Source of the DNA: Hawksworthiomyces lignivorus
Lineage: Eukaryota > Ascomycota > Sordariomycetes > Ophiostomatales > Ophiostomataceae
Direction: 5' to 3'
Assembly: GCA_002917075.1 (NCBI GenBank)
Contig: NTMA01000036.1
Location: forward strand, 62,001-126,000
Length of the DNA stretch: 64,000 bases
The position numbers and the translations under genes were made by a program. Within the stretch, counting starts at the first letter, position 1. The number at the start of each line of letters is the position of its first letter. The notes beneath the pieces were generated by a model that saw only the letters and a program-made list of their open reading frames with translations, had not been told where the DNA came from and did not search any database. This document shows, in pieces, positions 1 to 11,186 of the stretch.

Positions 1-577
1 CGCCGCATAATATCCGCAAGCGGACAAATAAAAGTCAGTCCGACGGCATAGCCGGCCTGCATGAATGTCGGAACTTGGCTGGCCGTCTCATAAGAGACAT
101 CGAAGTCATGGGCAAAGACCTGAGCAGAAAGGTTAGCAAGACTTCAAATACTGGGTTTGGGGGTGAAATCCCTCAGGGCAACTGACATTCAGAATCGGGT
201 GATTGTAGTACAGGTTGCTAACTGTAAACATGCCGGCCTAGCATTTGTCAGTGCCAACTTATCTTATTTTCATTGTTCGATATTCATTCTTATTCGACTG
301 GATCATCAAATGTACGCACAAGCCCAAATAAGAAACAGAGCCCCCATCCGAATTTTGGTGGCGACTCTGGATTCCACTGACAGCGCTTGGGGACATAGTC
401 CAGCCATTTGAGAATACGCAGTACAATATTTATCTTTTCATCTCTCGTTGCTGCCGCTGTCGAGTGCAGCTCTACCGGAGCTGTTTCTACCGCTGGAGGC
501 AGTTTTGTCTCCGTGGTCTCCTGGCCATCTTCAGGGCGTCTTGGGTCAGACATAGCAATGTCTGTTTGGTCGGCCAT
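1..577 (-). CDS. MFS transporter, N-terminal part (cut by window edge)
   Basis: Probable major facilitator superfamily permease of the plasma membrane; substrate unknown. I read three exons: 577-320, 237-187 and 119-1 (continuing beyond the window), with introns 319-238 and 186-120 (donors GTGCGT and GTCAGT, acceptors TAG and CAG), both in phase 0. Joined, they give a hydrophilic N-terminus of about 65 residues, then WNPESPPKF, the first membrane segment, AGMFTVSNLYYNHPILN, and a second segment running through TFMQAGYAVG into FICPLADIMRR. The NLYYN motif after helix 1 and the PLADxxRR loop after helix 2 are typical of fungal MFS proteins. The ATG at 577 was chosen as first in-frame; an ATG 8 codons later is possible. 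It is divergent from the GMC oxidoreductase across about 1.2 kb. The family call is firm; substrate and C-terminus are not visible. Confidence 0.8.
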
Positions 578-1809
578 CACCACAGCCGTGTCGGTTTATC
601 TAGAGTCGGAAAAAATGTTGCCTCCGGCCAGAACATCCATGGTAAGGTCCAAGTTTAAGAATCGTGGCAGAAAAAAAGGGGGGTGAACGGGGAAGATAAA
701 ACTAATTTTCACACAACGCCATATTGATAAAAAAAGAAGATTATTTTTTCATCAGTCGAAAATATGCTTAAACATCACAAGAGAAGTTGATACAGCCCAG
801 CAGTCTAACCGTCTTCGGGAGAGCGTTCCGCGTCGCGGCGACAGACCATGAACGTTGAGGGGTCAACGCGACCGGGAATACAGTGCCGGCTGGGCCAACC
901 TCTGAGGGCTGGATTTTCCTAGGCATCTTCAGGGCCAACTCCGGCATCTCCATGCCATCTCACTGGCCAGTGCCGTCTGCCGCGGTGTCATCGGAGTTCC
1001 TATATTATTGATTTGCCAAAGGAAACCCCCATTTCCATGCTTTTCGTACTCGCTGTTAATAACTCCCGTCGAGTCCTATCTCCGGTCGAATATCCCTACC
1101 AGTTTTGGTTTACAAAGCAGGTGATGGTAGGAGCACAGAACCATCTTCAAGATGCCTCACAGCCGAACTTCGAGCTGCATGCTCTATATTACCAAATAAT
1201 TGCATTGGCATAATATCCACCTAAAATATAGCCTTATTTTTGAGCTTATTGGTTGGTCTTTTAACTTCTCCTTACAGGCCAGTTGCATGCGGGGACGAAG
1301 AAACACGGTCAAAGATGGACAGCTAGTACGCCTCCTGTTAACTGCTGAGCTGCTATACTCGCGCATTAAGAAAGCGAGGCAAATTTTATTAACTTTTGCC
1401 AAACTGTGTATGTGGCATCACAAGAGAGTGGCGATCCTAGAAATGGAAGGCAATCTTCAAGTCACTTCTTCTCCCAAGCACGTCGTATTTACCTGGTAGT
1501 CAGCTCATCTAAATCAGCACAGTGGAACCATGTGCAGCTTGTCGTTTTCAAAGCTGACTGCAACTCACTTTACTTAACCCAGTCGGATCCGGGTACTTTG
1601 TTCGCTGGCGCAGTTCGTTTCGTGTTTGATCTTGTCCTGCTCAATATTAAAGTGTAGCAGCACGCGTAAAACTAAGCCATTGCAAGCAGAATGTCGCTAT
1701 TGACGATCATTTCTCGCAATGTAAAGGTACATACTATGAGACAGATGGCCCCGACGAACTTGCCGGATCATTGCTTCAGTTAATAACAGAAGAGAATACA
1801 GCACCAGCA
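578..1809. other. Divergent intergenic region, MFS transporter / GMC oxidoreductase
   Basis: About 1.2 kb between two divergent starts. I see no coding region; short open frames here lack family motifs and plausible splice partners. It should hold both promoters. A CGG-N6-CGG arrangement occurs near 981-992, the kind of triplet pair bound by Zn2Cys6 regulators, but one such pair is weak evidence. Confidence 0.5.
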
Positions 1810-4098
1810 ATGTGGCCGTTCTCGCAAGCTTATCCCGAGCGGAGTATAGCCAGCGTCGACAAGCAAACTTTTGACTACATCATCGTAGGAGGCAAGCAAT
1901 CGCATTTCGCTATCATTCCTGTTCATCTCCTCAGCTCTATGTTAATAAGTCGATAGGGGGTACTGCTGGTTGTGTTTTGGCGTCTCGCCTGTCTGAAGAC
2001 CACAACGTCTCTGTCCTCCATATTGAAAAGGGCCTTTAAAAGACGTATTCTTGTCACGCATTCCTCTTCTCTCGCAAAATTATGCATTTCCCTGGGCAAC
2101 CGGTGTTCTCGACCGCTTCTCGGAGCCCATAGATGCGTACAATGGCCGGCAGCTGCAGCTGCCTAACGGCGAGTCCCTCGGCGGCACTTCACGTCTCAAC
2201 GGCCTTCTCATCACCCGTGGCTTGCCGGTAGGCTACAATGAGTGGGCAGACATGGGCCTCGACGGGTGGAACTGGGATGTAGTCGAGCCGTACTTTCGAA
2301 AGATGGAGAATGCACTTGGTCACTCTGATAAGGCCTATCGTGGGCATGACGGTGAGCACTCAAAGCCCGGCGAACACCGGGTTTCCACGTAGCCTCTCAA
2401 TCTGCTTTGCTGATCACATACCAGGACCACTCCTAAACCGGCAACCTGGATTGATTTTTCAATTGTACAATTTGTTTGTCACATCGTTTCTTTGAGCCTT
2501 GGAGATCTGATTGAATGGACTGACGTGCCTTTCTAAGCATCGCGAAAGCCTCCGCGGCTGTCGGTCTGCCTGTTGAAGATGACTGCAATGCGCCAACTGC
2601 GAGCGCTCAGGGCTATTTTCGTCTAGACGCTGCCGTCGATGCAAACGGCGCAAGAATGTCTGCCTACCAATCCTATCTAAATAAAAGCCTTGCACTCAAG
2701 CGGCAGAAGCGCCTCACGATCTGTACAGAGGCAATGGCCACAAAATTACAGATCGACTCGAAAGCGCGCAGAGTCACAGGCGTCTTCATCGCGTCTGCCA
2801 AAGATTCACCTGCAGAAAATGGCAAGGCGAAGGACAAGAGCGTCTTGGCCTTGGCTAGGCGTGAGGTCATCATATGCAGCGGTGCGTTTCGCACTCCACA
2901 ACTGCTGATGCTCAGGTGAGACGTCTTTATAGAACTTGTAAAGTCCTTGAATTGTCGGCATATTGACTTATTTCTTAGCGGTATCGGACCAAAGGACAAT
3001 CTGGAATCAACGGGGATCGAGTGTGTCCATGAACTGCCTGCCGTGGGTGCACATCTAGCTGATCATTTTGCCATTCCTATCATGATTGATCTTCCGACCA
3101 AAGACACCGTACACAAGTTGATGACTCCCCTGCCAGGAGCCTGGAGTTTTCTTTCATATTTCCTCTTTGGCAAAGGCATTCTTTCATTTACGACGAACGC
3201 CGCGACGATCTTCGCAAGGACATCATCGCTCGATGAAGAGACATATACAATCCAGGCCAGGCAGAAGAGAGGCAACCAGCAGCATGAAGAAGATCATGGC
3301 TCGCCAAATGGACCTGTCGAGGACCATGAGACGATTGACACAATGGACGGAGCAAAGCCGCATAATATTCCCGATGTGGAAATAATGCTGAACCCAATCA
3401 ACTGCATCAACCGAGATCTGCCAGAACGAGCATATCTCACATTCTACACGACACTTCTGCAAACATGCACCACAGGTCACTTGGAATTAACTTCTACTGA
3501 CCCATTCGCGCATCTTCGCGTGTTTTATCCCGCTTTAGCCAGCGATGCCGACTGGGCTGTTCTGCGCAAGGCTGTCCGGTTTTCTATGCGATTGGCAAAC
3601 GAGTTTATTACCAATTCAGGATACTCATATCCTGCGGCTCTTACGTTTGCACCAGGCATGGATACGGCGGAGCTATCCATCCTCACACGGGAGGGGGATT
3701 CTTTGTTGCAAACAACCAACCTACCGGAATCTACCACGTTGCCCAGTCCTACTACGGCGGCAATGCCTTCACCTCCGATTGCGACACCGTCTGAGCTCCG
3801 CAAGCTTGCGCTAAAGCCTGTACAGAAGACGTGGAAGAAGGCGACGGACGATGAGATAGACGCTTACGCGAAGCAAGTAGCGCAGTCGAGTTTGCACTTT
3901 TCTTGCTCATGCCGCATGTCCGCGAACGATCACACCGGTGTGGTCGACAGTCAGCTGCGGGTCCATGGACTGGCTAATCTGCGCATTGCAGATGCGAGTG
4001 TATTTCCAAAGACTCCAAGTGCCCATACAATGGCGCCAGTCATGATGGTGGCAGAGCGCTGTGCAGACTTTATCAAGAGAGATTGGGAGGGCAAATAA
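1810..4098 (+). CDS. GMC (glucose-methanol-choline) oxidoreductase, one-base frameshift
   Basis: FAD-dependent alcohol/choline-type oxidoreductase. Exons: 1810-1891, 1957-2351, 2425-2464, 2538-2915, 2979-4098. The first intron (1892-1956) is GC-AG; only this junction restores the dinucleotide-binding motif DYIIVGGGTAGCVLASRL. The other donors are GTGAGC, GTACAA and GTGAGA. Further hallmarks are the second FAD signature (NGESLGGTSRLNGLLITRG), the substrate-region motif SGAFRTPQLL followed by SGIGP, and the C-terminal block with HFSCSCRM and SAHTMAPVMM carrying the active-site histidine and its partner. In exon 2 the reading frame breaks at about 2029-2032 (AAAAGGGCC): before it LHIEK is read, after it GPLKDVFLSRIPLL continues in another frame. 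Exons total 2015 nt, one short of 2016 (671 codons plus stop), so one missing G explains it. The rest is intact, so this is either a sequencing error or a very young null allele. Start MWPFSQAYPER is typical of this subfamily. No secretion signal is seen. Confidence 0.85.
1892..1956 (+). other. GC-AG intron in GMC oxidoreductase
   Basis: Donor reads GAG|GCAAGC and acceptor GATAG|GGGGT. Joining at these points rebuilds the invariant GxGxxG FAD motif in frame; the nearby GTAGGA at 1885 does not. GC-AG introns are a minor but genuine class of spliceosomal intron. Confidence 0.75.
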
Positions 4099-4290
4099 AG
4101 GGCGTTGTTGAGAAGACAGTCATACAAAGGACGCCATTTCCTCCGCAACGGGTCACATAAGAGGTATCTGTTGTTGGACAACAGGATAGAATGGTTCTTA
4201 TTCGTCGTTAATTTATACTCTTTTTATTTATGTATATATGCATCCATACAGCGCGAGATACGCACCCGGTAGATTGCGACTTATTTTTCG

Positions 4291-5358
4291 CTACTTATGT
4301 CGGACATTCTTTACTTTTCGTTTTTTGAACAACACCGACTCGACTGGCGCAACGCTTTCTTTCGTGTCATCATCCGGCCGGGCTGGTAGATTTGACGGCG
4401 CGGGGCCGTCTCTGTTGGCCGCCCCTTGACCGGCATCGTCAGCCTCCTCATGTTTTATCTTCGCTGACGCTGGCGGAGGCGGCTGGTTTGAGGGCGTTGC
4501 AGCATCTAATACGCCAGCTTCGCGAGGCTCTTGTTCTTCGGCTTTGACTTCTGGCTCCTTCTTTCCCTCGTTCGTCGTGTCCTCCTCTTTCACATCCTCT
4601 TCTTCCTTTCTCTCCTTCTTGGTGGGCTTCGCTATCAGCGTGCTGCTCAATAGGCTGTCGAGATCGCCGTCGCCGCCTCCACCGGATATCGTTCGGGAGT
4701 CGCGCCCCCACTTCTTCGGCCGCTTGAACAGGCCCTGGACTGCCGCGTCGACGTCGATCTTGTCGAACGCGGAGTGGCCCGGATCGGTGTGTAGCCCTCC
4801 GTCTGCATCGCCATCGTCCCCTTGGCCGCTGCCTCTTGGCCGTTTCCGCACGCCCACAGCCCGCGACGCCGCAGCGATACCAGCCCCGGTATTGTCATTC
4901 CGCTCTTCCACTACCCGCGTTGTCGTCACGGTCCAGTCGCCTGCCATTGCAAGCTCGCCACGGAACGCATCGGGGATGCTAACGCCGAGCTCAGCAAGCT
5001 GCTCAAGCTGCTCGTGGCGGGGGGCTGCGGTCGCTGCGGCTGATGGTGGCGTAGGTCGTGATGGGAAGCTTGACGCAGCAGACGCGCCAGGTCGTGACCG
5101 CGCCGCTGCTCCTGTTCCTACTCTCGCATCGTTTCCGCTGTCAACGAGGCCATTCAGCCGTGCAACTTCTTGTTTTGCCTTGTCTTTTTCACGCTCTTGT
5201 CGCTCGTGATCGCGGTGGAGGTCGCGCAAGGCGCGGCGTACGGCAGACTGGTGCTTTCCGGTAGCCTCATGATTTGCGCGGCCGAGCTTAGTGTCAGCGA
5301 CATACGTGGAGCAGTGTTTGCACCAGTACTTTGGCGTAGACTTCCAATAGTCGGCCAT
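4291..5358 (-). CDS. U1-type C2H2 zinc-finger protein, WBP4/FBP21-like splicing factor
   Basis: Intronless, 355 aa from the ATG at 5358 (an upstream in-frame ATG would add eight residues, but MADYWKSTPKYWC is the conserved family start). Residues 1-60 form a matrin/U1-type zinc finger: CKHC, then H-x5-H inside NHEATGKH, followed by a charged helix rich in R, D, E and K. The middle is low-complexity and acidic (KKERKEEEDVKEED); the C-terminus ends in a basic FKKRKVKNVRHK tail, a recurrent terminal motif of the fungal WBP4-like proteins. Such proteins are nuclear, associate with the spliceosome and bind RNA or snRNP proteins. I see no clear WW domain, unlike animal WBP4. It is a core-type gene among accessory ones. 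Confidence 0.8.
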   Translation of the reverse strand: MADYWKSTPKYWCKHCSTYVADTKLGRANHEATGKHQSAVRRALRDLHRDHERQEREKDKAKQEVARLNGLVDSGNDARVGTGAAARSRPGASAASSFPSRPTPPSAAATAAPRHEQLEQLAELGVSIPDAFRGELAMAGDWTVTTTRVVEERNDNTGAGIAAASRAVGVRKRPRGSGQGDDGDADGGLHTDPGHSAFDKIDVDAAVQGLFKRPKKWGRDSRTISGGGGDGDLDSLLSSTLIAKPTKKERKEEEDVKEEDTTNEGKKEPEVKAEEQEPREAGVLDAATPSNQPPPPASAKIKHEEADDAGQGAANRDGPAPSNLPARPDDDTKESVAPVESVLFKKRKVKNVRHK

Positions 5359-5993
5359 GATCTTTTCATCTATTTCGATCAACAGTGCTAGAAAAAGTGC
5401 AAGGAGAGTTGCTGTTCAAGTTTGCCTCCGACAATGCTTCAATCGTTAAAAAATTGGCTGACTAATAAATAGTTCCTTTTCACGTGATATTTCGACCATG
5501 TCAAGCAGACAGAGACGCTTCGTCTATCTTGTCTTCTTGAAATGACGCAAAATTCAGTAAAAAAGAGTAACTGTGTACCTTTAGTTGATGTCATACATAA
5601 AGTTGCATCTTTATTGCTTCATTCTTTTACTGCCTATGGTCATTATGCTACTCTGTCCTAACGCGAGATTATTGGCATGATATGCCTCGAGCACCAACGT
5701 CTGGCCGCCAAAGCTCATCCCCATGCTCCCTCCATCGGGTGGTGGATGACAATGCGGAAACCAATATAACCCTGTCCTTATGTAAATCTCGAAATAACCT
5801 ATCCCACCCGTGCCAATTATCCTACAGCTAAAAATGAATGAACAGAAAATGAAGGGAATAAGTCGTGTTCGCGTTGAAATTTTTTTGTCTTTTTTTTACT
5901 TCTTTTTGGTTTCACCTGTGTATCATTAACTGATAGCAAGCTATCTAATTAACACAGAATTGCGTTGGCGTTTTCATCTGGAGTTGAGGTGTT
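5359..5993. other. Spacer, U1 zinc-finger promoter side and PIR-protein 3' side
   Basis: 635 bp of AT-rich DNA with no credible coding region. It should contain the promoter of the zinc-finger gene and the 3' UTR of the wall-protein gene; a T-rich run lies at 5880-5908. Confidence 0.5.
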
Positions 5994-7144
5994 TTATAAA
6001 GTGAGGAAGCCCGCAGCCACCGCAACAACGAAAGCGACGAATGAGCTCGTGCCTGTGTGGAGAGCGTCGCTGGTGCTGACAGATGCTGGTGAAGTTGCAG
6101 CAGGCCCGCTGCCGGATGTAGTGGCAACGACAGCAGGCTTAGAAGCAGAGGGCTGAGAGGAATTGCTGCCAGCCACCGTCTTCAACGTCGACGGGACAGG
6201 TGCTGTCACAGCAGGGGTCGTGCCCGGAGCCGCAGCTGTAGTGCCAGCACCACTGGGCTTTGTGACCTGGATCTGGCCGTCAGAGTACTGGCTGACGGGA
6301 GCAGCAGTAGAACTAGGCTTAGCAGCGGTCTTCGTAATGGAAGCGCACGGAGTGGTGTGTCCCTGGATTTGGCCTTTTAATGAGACGTTAGCAAGTGGAC
6401 ATCACCAAGCGATAATGGTTCCAAAGTTGGATAGTGAACATTGCTTACCGTCACCAATTTGGCAGATGGGGATGGGAATAGCTGTAGTGATGACCTGAGG
6501 CTGCCCGTCCGTAAGAGGCTTGACAATAGTAGTCGTAACCAACTGAGTTGCAACAACTTGGCCATCACCGCCCTCAGCTCCGGCGCCGGAAGAAGAGCCG
6601 CCACACGGCATAGCAATGATCTCCACAGGGTCGCACTGCGCTGCCCAGTTGCGGTCATAGAGATTCCAAAAGGAACCGGACTGGCACTGATACCAGGTAG
6701 TACTGTCACCCAAGGCCAGCGTATCGTTACCGCAAAAGGAGAAGCCGGCGGTGTAAATGGCACCAGCCTGTGGTGGCTCATCGAACTGAAACTGGTAGTT
6801 GGATGCAATATATCCGGTACGGCCCTTGGCATCGGTCAGGACACCATCTTTCAGGGTCAACACCAAGATGCCATCGGCACCGCACTCCCCGCGCTTCTGA
6901 TTTGATTAGTTAACACAAAAGCCTGCATCATTATATTTTCAGAAGATCAGAGTGCCATTTCTTAGACACTTACCTGGATCAGGTTGCGCTTAGCATTTTT
7001 GACAGCACTAATTGTCACCTCAACCTTGCCCGAGTAATCCTTGCTGCAGCCAGCCGGGTAGGAGCCTTTCGGGGCGATGGTTCCAGTGACACCACCAGCC
7101 ATGGCGGCGGCAACGAGACAGAGAAGAGTAATAGAGGACTTCAT
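5994..7144 (-). CDS. PIR-type cell-wall protein with C-terminal GPI-like signal
   Basis: Secreted wall mannoprotein, 332 aa, exons 7144-6974, 6896-6449, 6373-5994 (introns GTAAGT..CAG and GTAAGC..AAG; 999 nt in total). Order: signal peptide MKSSITLLCLVAAAMAGG; a segment ending in KR, a possible Kex2 site; then the domain found at the C-terminus of yeast Pir proteins (LTLKDGVLTDAKGR, QFQFDEPPQAGAIYTAG, LALGDSTTWYQC, FWNLYDRNWAAQC); then Ser/Thr/Ala/Pro-rich sequence with four DGQ units (DGQVVA, DGQPQV, DGQIQG, DGQIQV); finally a hydrophobic tail (SSFVAFVVAVAAGFLTL) like a GPI-attachment signal. In yeast the glutamine of the DGQ repeat is ester-linked to beta-1,3-glucan, so this protein may attach by that bond, by GPI, or both. 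In yeast PIRs the repeats precede the cysteine domain; here the order is reversed. Intron 2 splits the third DGQ unit. Start 7144 was preferred over an upstream ATG at 7177 because it begins the signal peptide. Confidence 0.85.
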
Positions 7145-10100
7145 CGTGAACCAGTTAATGCCAGCAAGTGTTTTCAACTTTTGACGTTAATTTTGAACGA
7201 TGGAAGCTCCAACTTGATGCTTATAACAGAAAGCGATATTAGGGTAAGGCAAGTTGATTTTTAAAATCAAAAGATAAAGTGAAGAGAAACGAGAGGAGTG
7301 ATGCAGTGAAGCGAATGCTCTAAGCCCAATAGAAGATGGTAGAAGGAACTCAAGACTTTGTTTTCATGAAGGGGCCTTAATCGTTATGTATCAGCGAAGG
7401 TGGAAGAACACGAGAGACACAGGGAGAGAGAAAGAAAAATTAATCAATGCATGAGAAGGGGGTGAAGAAGAGGAATCCAACAAAGCAGAGAAAGAGCGAA
7501 GGGAGGATAGGGGTTCATATAGAAGCGTTCCTCAGTTTGATATTCACATTATCTTGGTTCTTAGTTCTTTCTCTTTTCTTTTTTTTTGCCTAACACACGT
7601 AGAAAGTAGCACTCTCTACTCTTTGGCCATGGGACTTGTGTAAATCTCCAGCCTCCGAGCTGGTCTAGCCGATCTGCACTCTGACCTCTGCCTACTTATT
7701 CCTTTTGCGTCACATCCCGTTGACGCAGCGGATAGTGTGCAAATGTCGAGCCGGTAAAAGGCGTTAAAAAGATGGAGGCGGAAGTGGAGAATTCTGTTGC
7801 TTGTGTAGATATGTTGTTGAAGTGGCTGCAAAACGAAGTGCAAAAAGAAGCTAGTGAGGGATAGATCAACCCCCCGGTGTAGCGTCCATCTATGAGCCTG
7901 TTGAAGTTGGCATGGGTCTTCTGTTCCTCATTTTTCTAAAATATTTATCTTCTTTGCATTTATGTGAAATATCAGAGGGACGCCTACTAAACGTGCGTCT
8001 AGCTCGTCTATGGGTACGGGGAAGCTCGTTACCCAGGAAGAAGACATGGATTCACTCATACGATGGATCAATGCTTGCAGCTTGCTCCGATGAAGTGATA
8101 CCAGATCTCAGCTGAATGTTGGATTTTGTTGTGGCGAATCGTTTTGCACAGCTCCTTTTCTCCTAAAGATCCAGCCAATCTCAACCTCAAGAATCTACGA
8201 AGGCTGGTACTGTATGGTACGAAAGGCAACACACCGACACACTTGCTCTTAACAAATGAATGAGCTCGCAGTGGTTCCGCTGAAGGATCTCACGCTTGTT
8301 AAAAGTTTCATTCTCATGATCTCTTACTACTGCAACTCCTTTCAGAGTGACATATTCATATCTCCATAATTGAGTTCGGTGGCTCATCTGGCTCAGGATA
8401 AGAACACGCTACTGACGATTATGACCGAAATCTGTGCTGAACTCATCCGTTGTTCAATGACAAATTTTGCCGAGATATTTATTCGCCTGGTTATGGGATT
8501 TCCTACTGACACGCCCTGGGTTTTCTCTAATCCCGTCGTTCATGTCTTTTAGCCAGGAATATTTGTTGGTTCCTGCACCCACTTACCACGCATCCATGCT
8601 CTTCTACATACATATGCAATGTCAGTGTTCGCGTCACAAAACACCGAGAAATGCCAAAGATACTCTAGTCTAACTGTAGATTTGCGCTTGTTTTCGGCGA
8701 GTGATTTATGTGTGTGAAGCAAGAGCAGCATGCGAATGGCTTAAAAAAGGGGGGTGGACCTGTAGCACCCTTTTACCAGCTGGAATGGCCTGTTCAGCAC
8801 GCTGACTTGCTTGAGTAGCGCCTGGCAGCATCTCTGTCAATGGCTGCCTCCTGGCTCCCTGCCTCTCCTTGACGGCCTGCATGCTGCGCGCTTTCACTAG
8901 TTGCTATAGCTGCTTCACTGTAGTCTGGCTTGTTGACAGCCACGTCTTTTTTGTGCTTGCATATGCATTTGTCCAGTCCTTTTGCGTCTCCCTTTTGATT
9001 GCAGTGCTATTCTTTTCTTTTTTCTTCTACCCGCCCCCTAGCTTCTATGATTCTTTTCTTTTTCCTCATCCGCCAAGTCAAACCCCCTTACGTCTGTAGT
9101 TTCAAGCCTGAACACGCTACTAGTTAGCGCCCAATTCAGGGGCTAAAACAAGCCACTGCCAGTCAGGTACGAGGCACGGTGGCGTTGGTTGGTCAAAGAA
9201 AGTTTGCGTTTTGTATTCCGTAGATCGACGCACACATCATCTAGTTTGTAAAAAATAATAATAAAAGAAACAGCTGGTGGTTGCTGCTACGGCCTGAAAG
9301 TGTTGATGAAAAAAATGGAGTGCGACTAGTTGCAAGAAAGCTCATGTGTTGTTGGAGGGATCGACTGCTGCACCTCCTACTCTCGCAGAAGATCCCATCT
9401 TTCCTTTCGGGCTCGACATGTCCATCTTGCTTTTAGCTTTTCGCCGTTCTTCCCGATATATTACTGCCATCTCGTATTCTCCCCTGTCCTCACCATAATA
9501 AGAATCTTAAGAGCATGACTCTTATCTCATGCACAAACCAACACCCGGGAAAAGAGGGGGAGAACAGGCACAAAACCTGCTTGCTATCCATCTTTACGAA
9601 TGCCTGTCTGCCAAGTAGCGGGCTAGATCGTCCCAACCGATCGTCTTTGCGGAGCAAGAGGAGCATCCCAGTTAAAAGCCCAAAGCACTGTTCAGTTCTT
9701 AATGCTACCTCGCGTATAAGAAGAATAAGCCTACTTACGTGTACATACGCAGCAAGCACATGAAGAGTTGGTTTTGGTCCAGCGGTATGTGGAGCATCAC
9801 ACGTACATACTCAGAAACAGCCAGCTTAGGGGGAAAGAAGCCCAGGAAAAAGTAAAAGACTTTAAACAACTTTGTGGTCTTACAACGTAACGCGGACCCA
9901 CCATCCTCTTGTGCGCCCCACCACTGATTTGGTGACGTCGTTGGTTGGCATCTATTAAAGTGGCGAGAGCTAGGAAGGAACTCTTGAGAAAACGATTCGG
10001 CAAAACAACTTTAGAGGCAAGAGGAAGAGAAGGGGCAAGGGGAAGGGGGTCAAGGAAAGAATGATTGTTGAAACAAAGGAAGGGACGAGGAGGAAGGGGA

Positions 10101-10810
10101 GGACGATAGAAAATGGCCGCCGAGAAAAGGCCAACAAATAAAGAGCGGAATGATTCAATCAAAGCCGTAATGGCATTCCCGTGTGTCTTTATTCAACTGC
10201 GCATCATTGTAAGGTCGTAAAGTTGTCAAGTTTCAAGATTGCGAAATTGCTCCCGCAAAGGGACGCTGTGAGAGATGTGCTTTTCGCTTCACTATTCGAT
10301 ACTTCTTCCCAGAACTGGCTTCGCTTGTCATTCATTTCCTTTTCTCCCTTCGCCAAGCAACTCCGCATATCTCTCTTGCTTCTAGTTTGCTTGTAGACCT
10401 AATACTTGTATATTCTTGCTTCATCTCAGTCGCGTCTCTGTTCATGGTGATACGAAGACAAAAAATCAAAAGGCAGTATTTATAAGGTTGGAGTCTCAGG
10501 CTGATCAAGATCATGATATATGCGAAGGGGAGGATAGTAACCCCCTAGAGCAAGAGTATCAGGGGATACTAGAAAAAATGTATTATAATGTGCGTATACT
10601 CTGATGGCCCCGGAATAGAGAGAAAAGGAAATCCAGGTAACAGCAGCTTGGCTGTCTGGCAACTTCTCCCGTTCTTTTACCGGCCGGAGAAGCCGAGAGC
10701 TCCTTTTAGTTTTCAAGTTCTAGCAACTAATATACAAAATATGAATAATATAGCCGTCATCAATTCCAAGAAATAGTATCTAGCGGATGCTCCTTCTTTG
10801 CCCTACATAC

Positions 10811-10849
10811 ATAGCTCTGGTCGGATTTCTCCCTCAATACCAGAGCTAT
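10811..10849. repeat. 11-bp perfect inverted repeat, 17-bp loop
   Basis: ATAGCTCTGGT at 10811-10821 is the exact reverse complement of ACCAGAGCTAT at 10839-10849. It could form a hairpin in RNA or serve as a dyad binding site. No gene ends or starts near enough to assign a role. Confidence 0.7.
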
Positions 10850-10911
10850 TATTACGTGAGAAGTAAGGGGTAGAACGCGAAAATAACGCCTAGCCTGTGA
10901 CATATTCTAGA

Positions 10912-11186
10912 TGCTCCATCCCATAAGTGAGCAACAAGTGCTGTCGGCCATCACCATTGACCGACGATCTGATGGTATGGGAATAGTAAGCAAGGAAAGG
11001 AGAAACAACTTCAAGATTGAAACGAAGGCCATCTTATGATCTTATATGCTGATTGGTTGCCGCTTTAGCACTAGCAGCGAGAAAAACAAGCTGTGGTCAT
11101 CGTTTCAGAGATGGTGGAGTGGATGGTGCTAGCGAGGCTAGCCTGAGTGCTCCATCCAGTGTGCTCCATCCAGTAAGAGGAACAAG
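10912..11186 (+). repeat. Degenerate TGCTCCATCC repeats with 14-bp tandem duplication
   Basis: GTGCTCCATCCAGT is directly duplicated at 11147-11160 and 11161-11174. A related copy at 10912-10938 shares TGCTCCATCC, a following TAAG and a downstream AACAAG with 11162-11186. This looks like decayed repeated DNA, possibly a terminal part of a transposon; no open transposase or integrase frame accompanies it. Confidence 0.5.

Noticed and set aside
4544..5209. 221-codon open frame on the + strand
   Set aside because: Antisense to the zinc-finger protein; Ser/Pro-rich composition reflects the acidic low-complexity part on the other strand.
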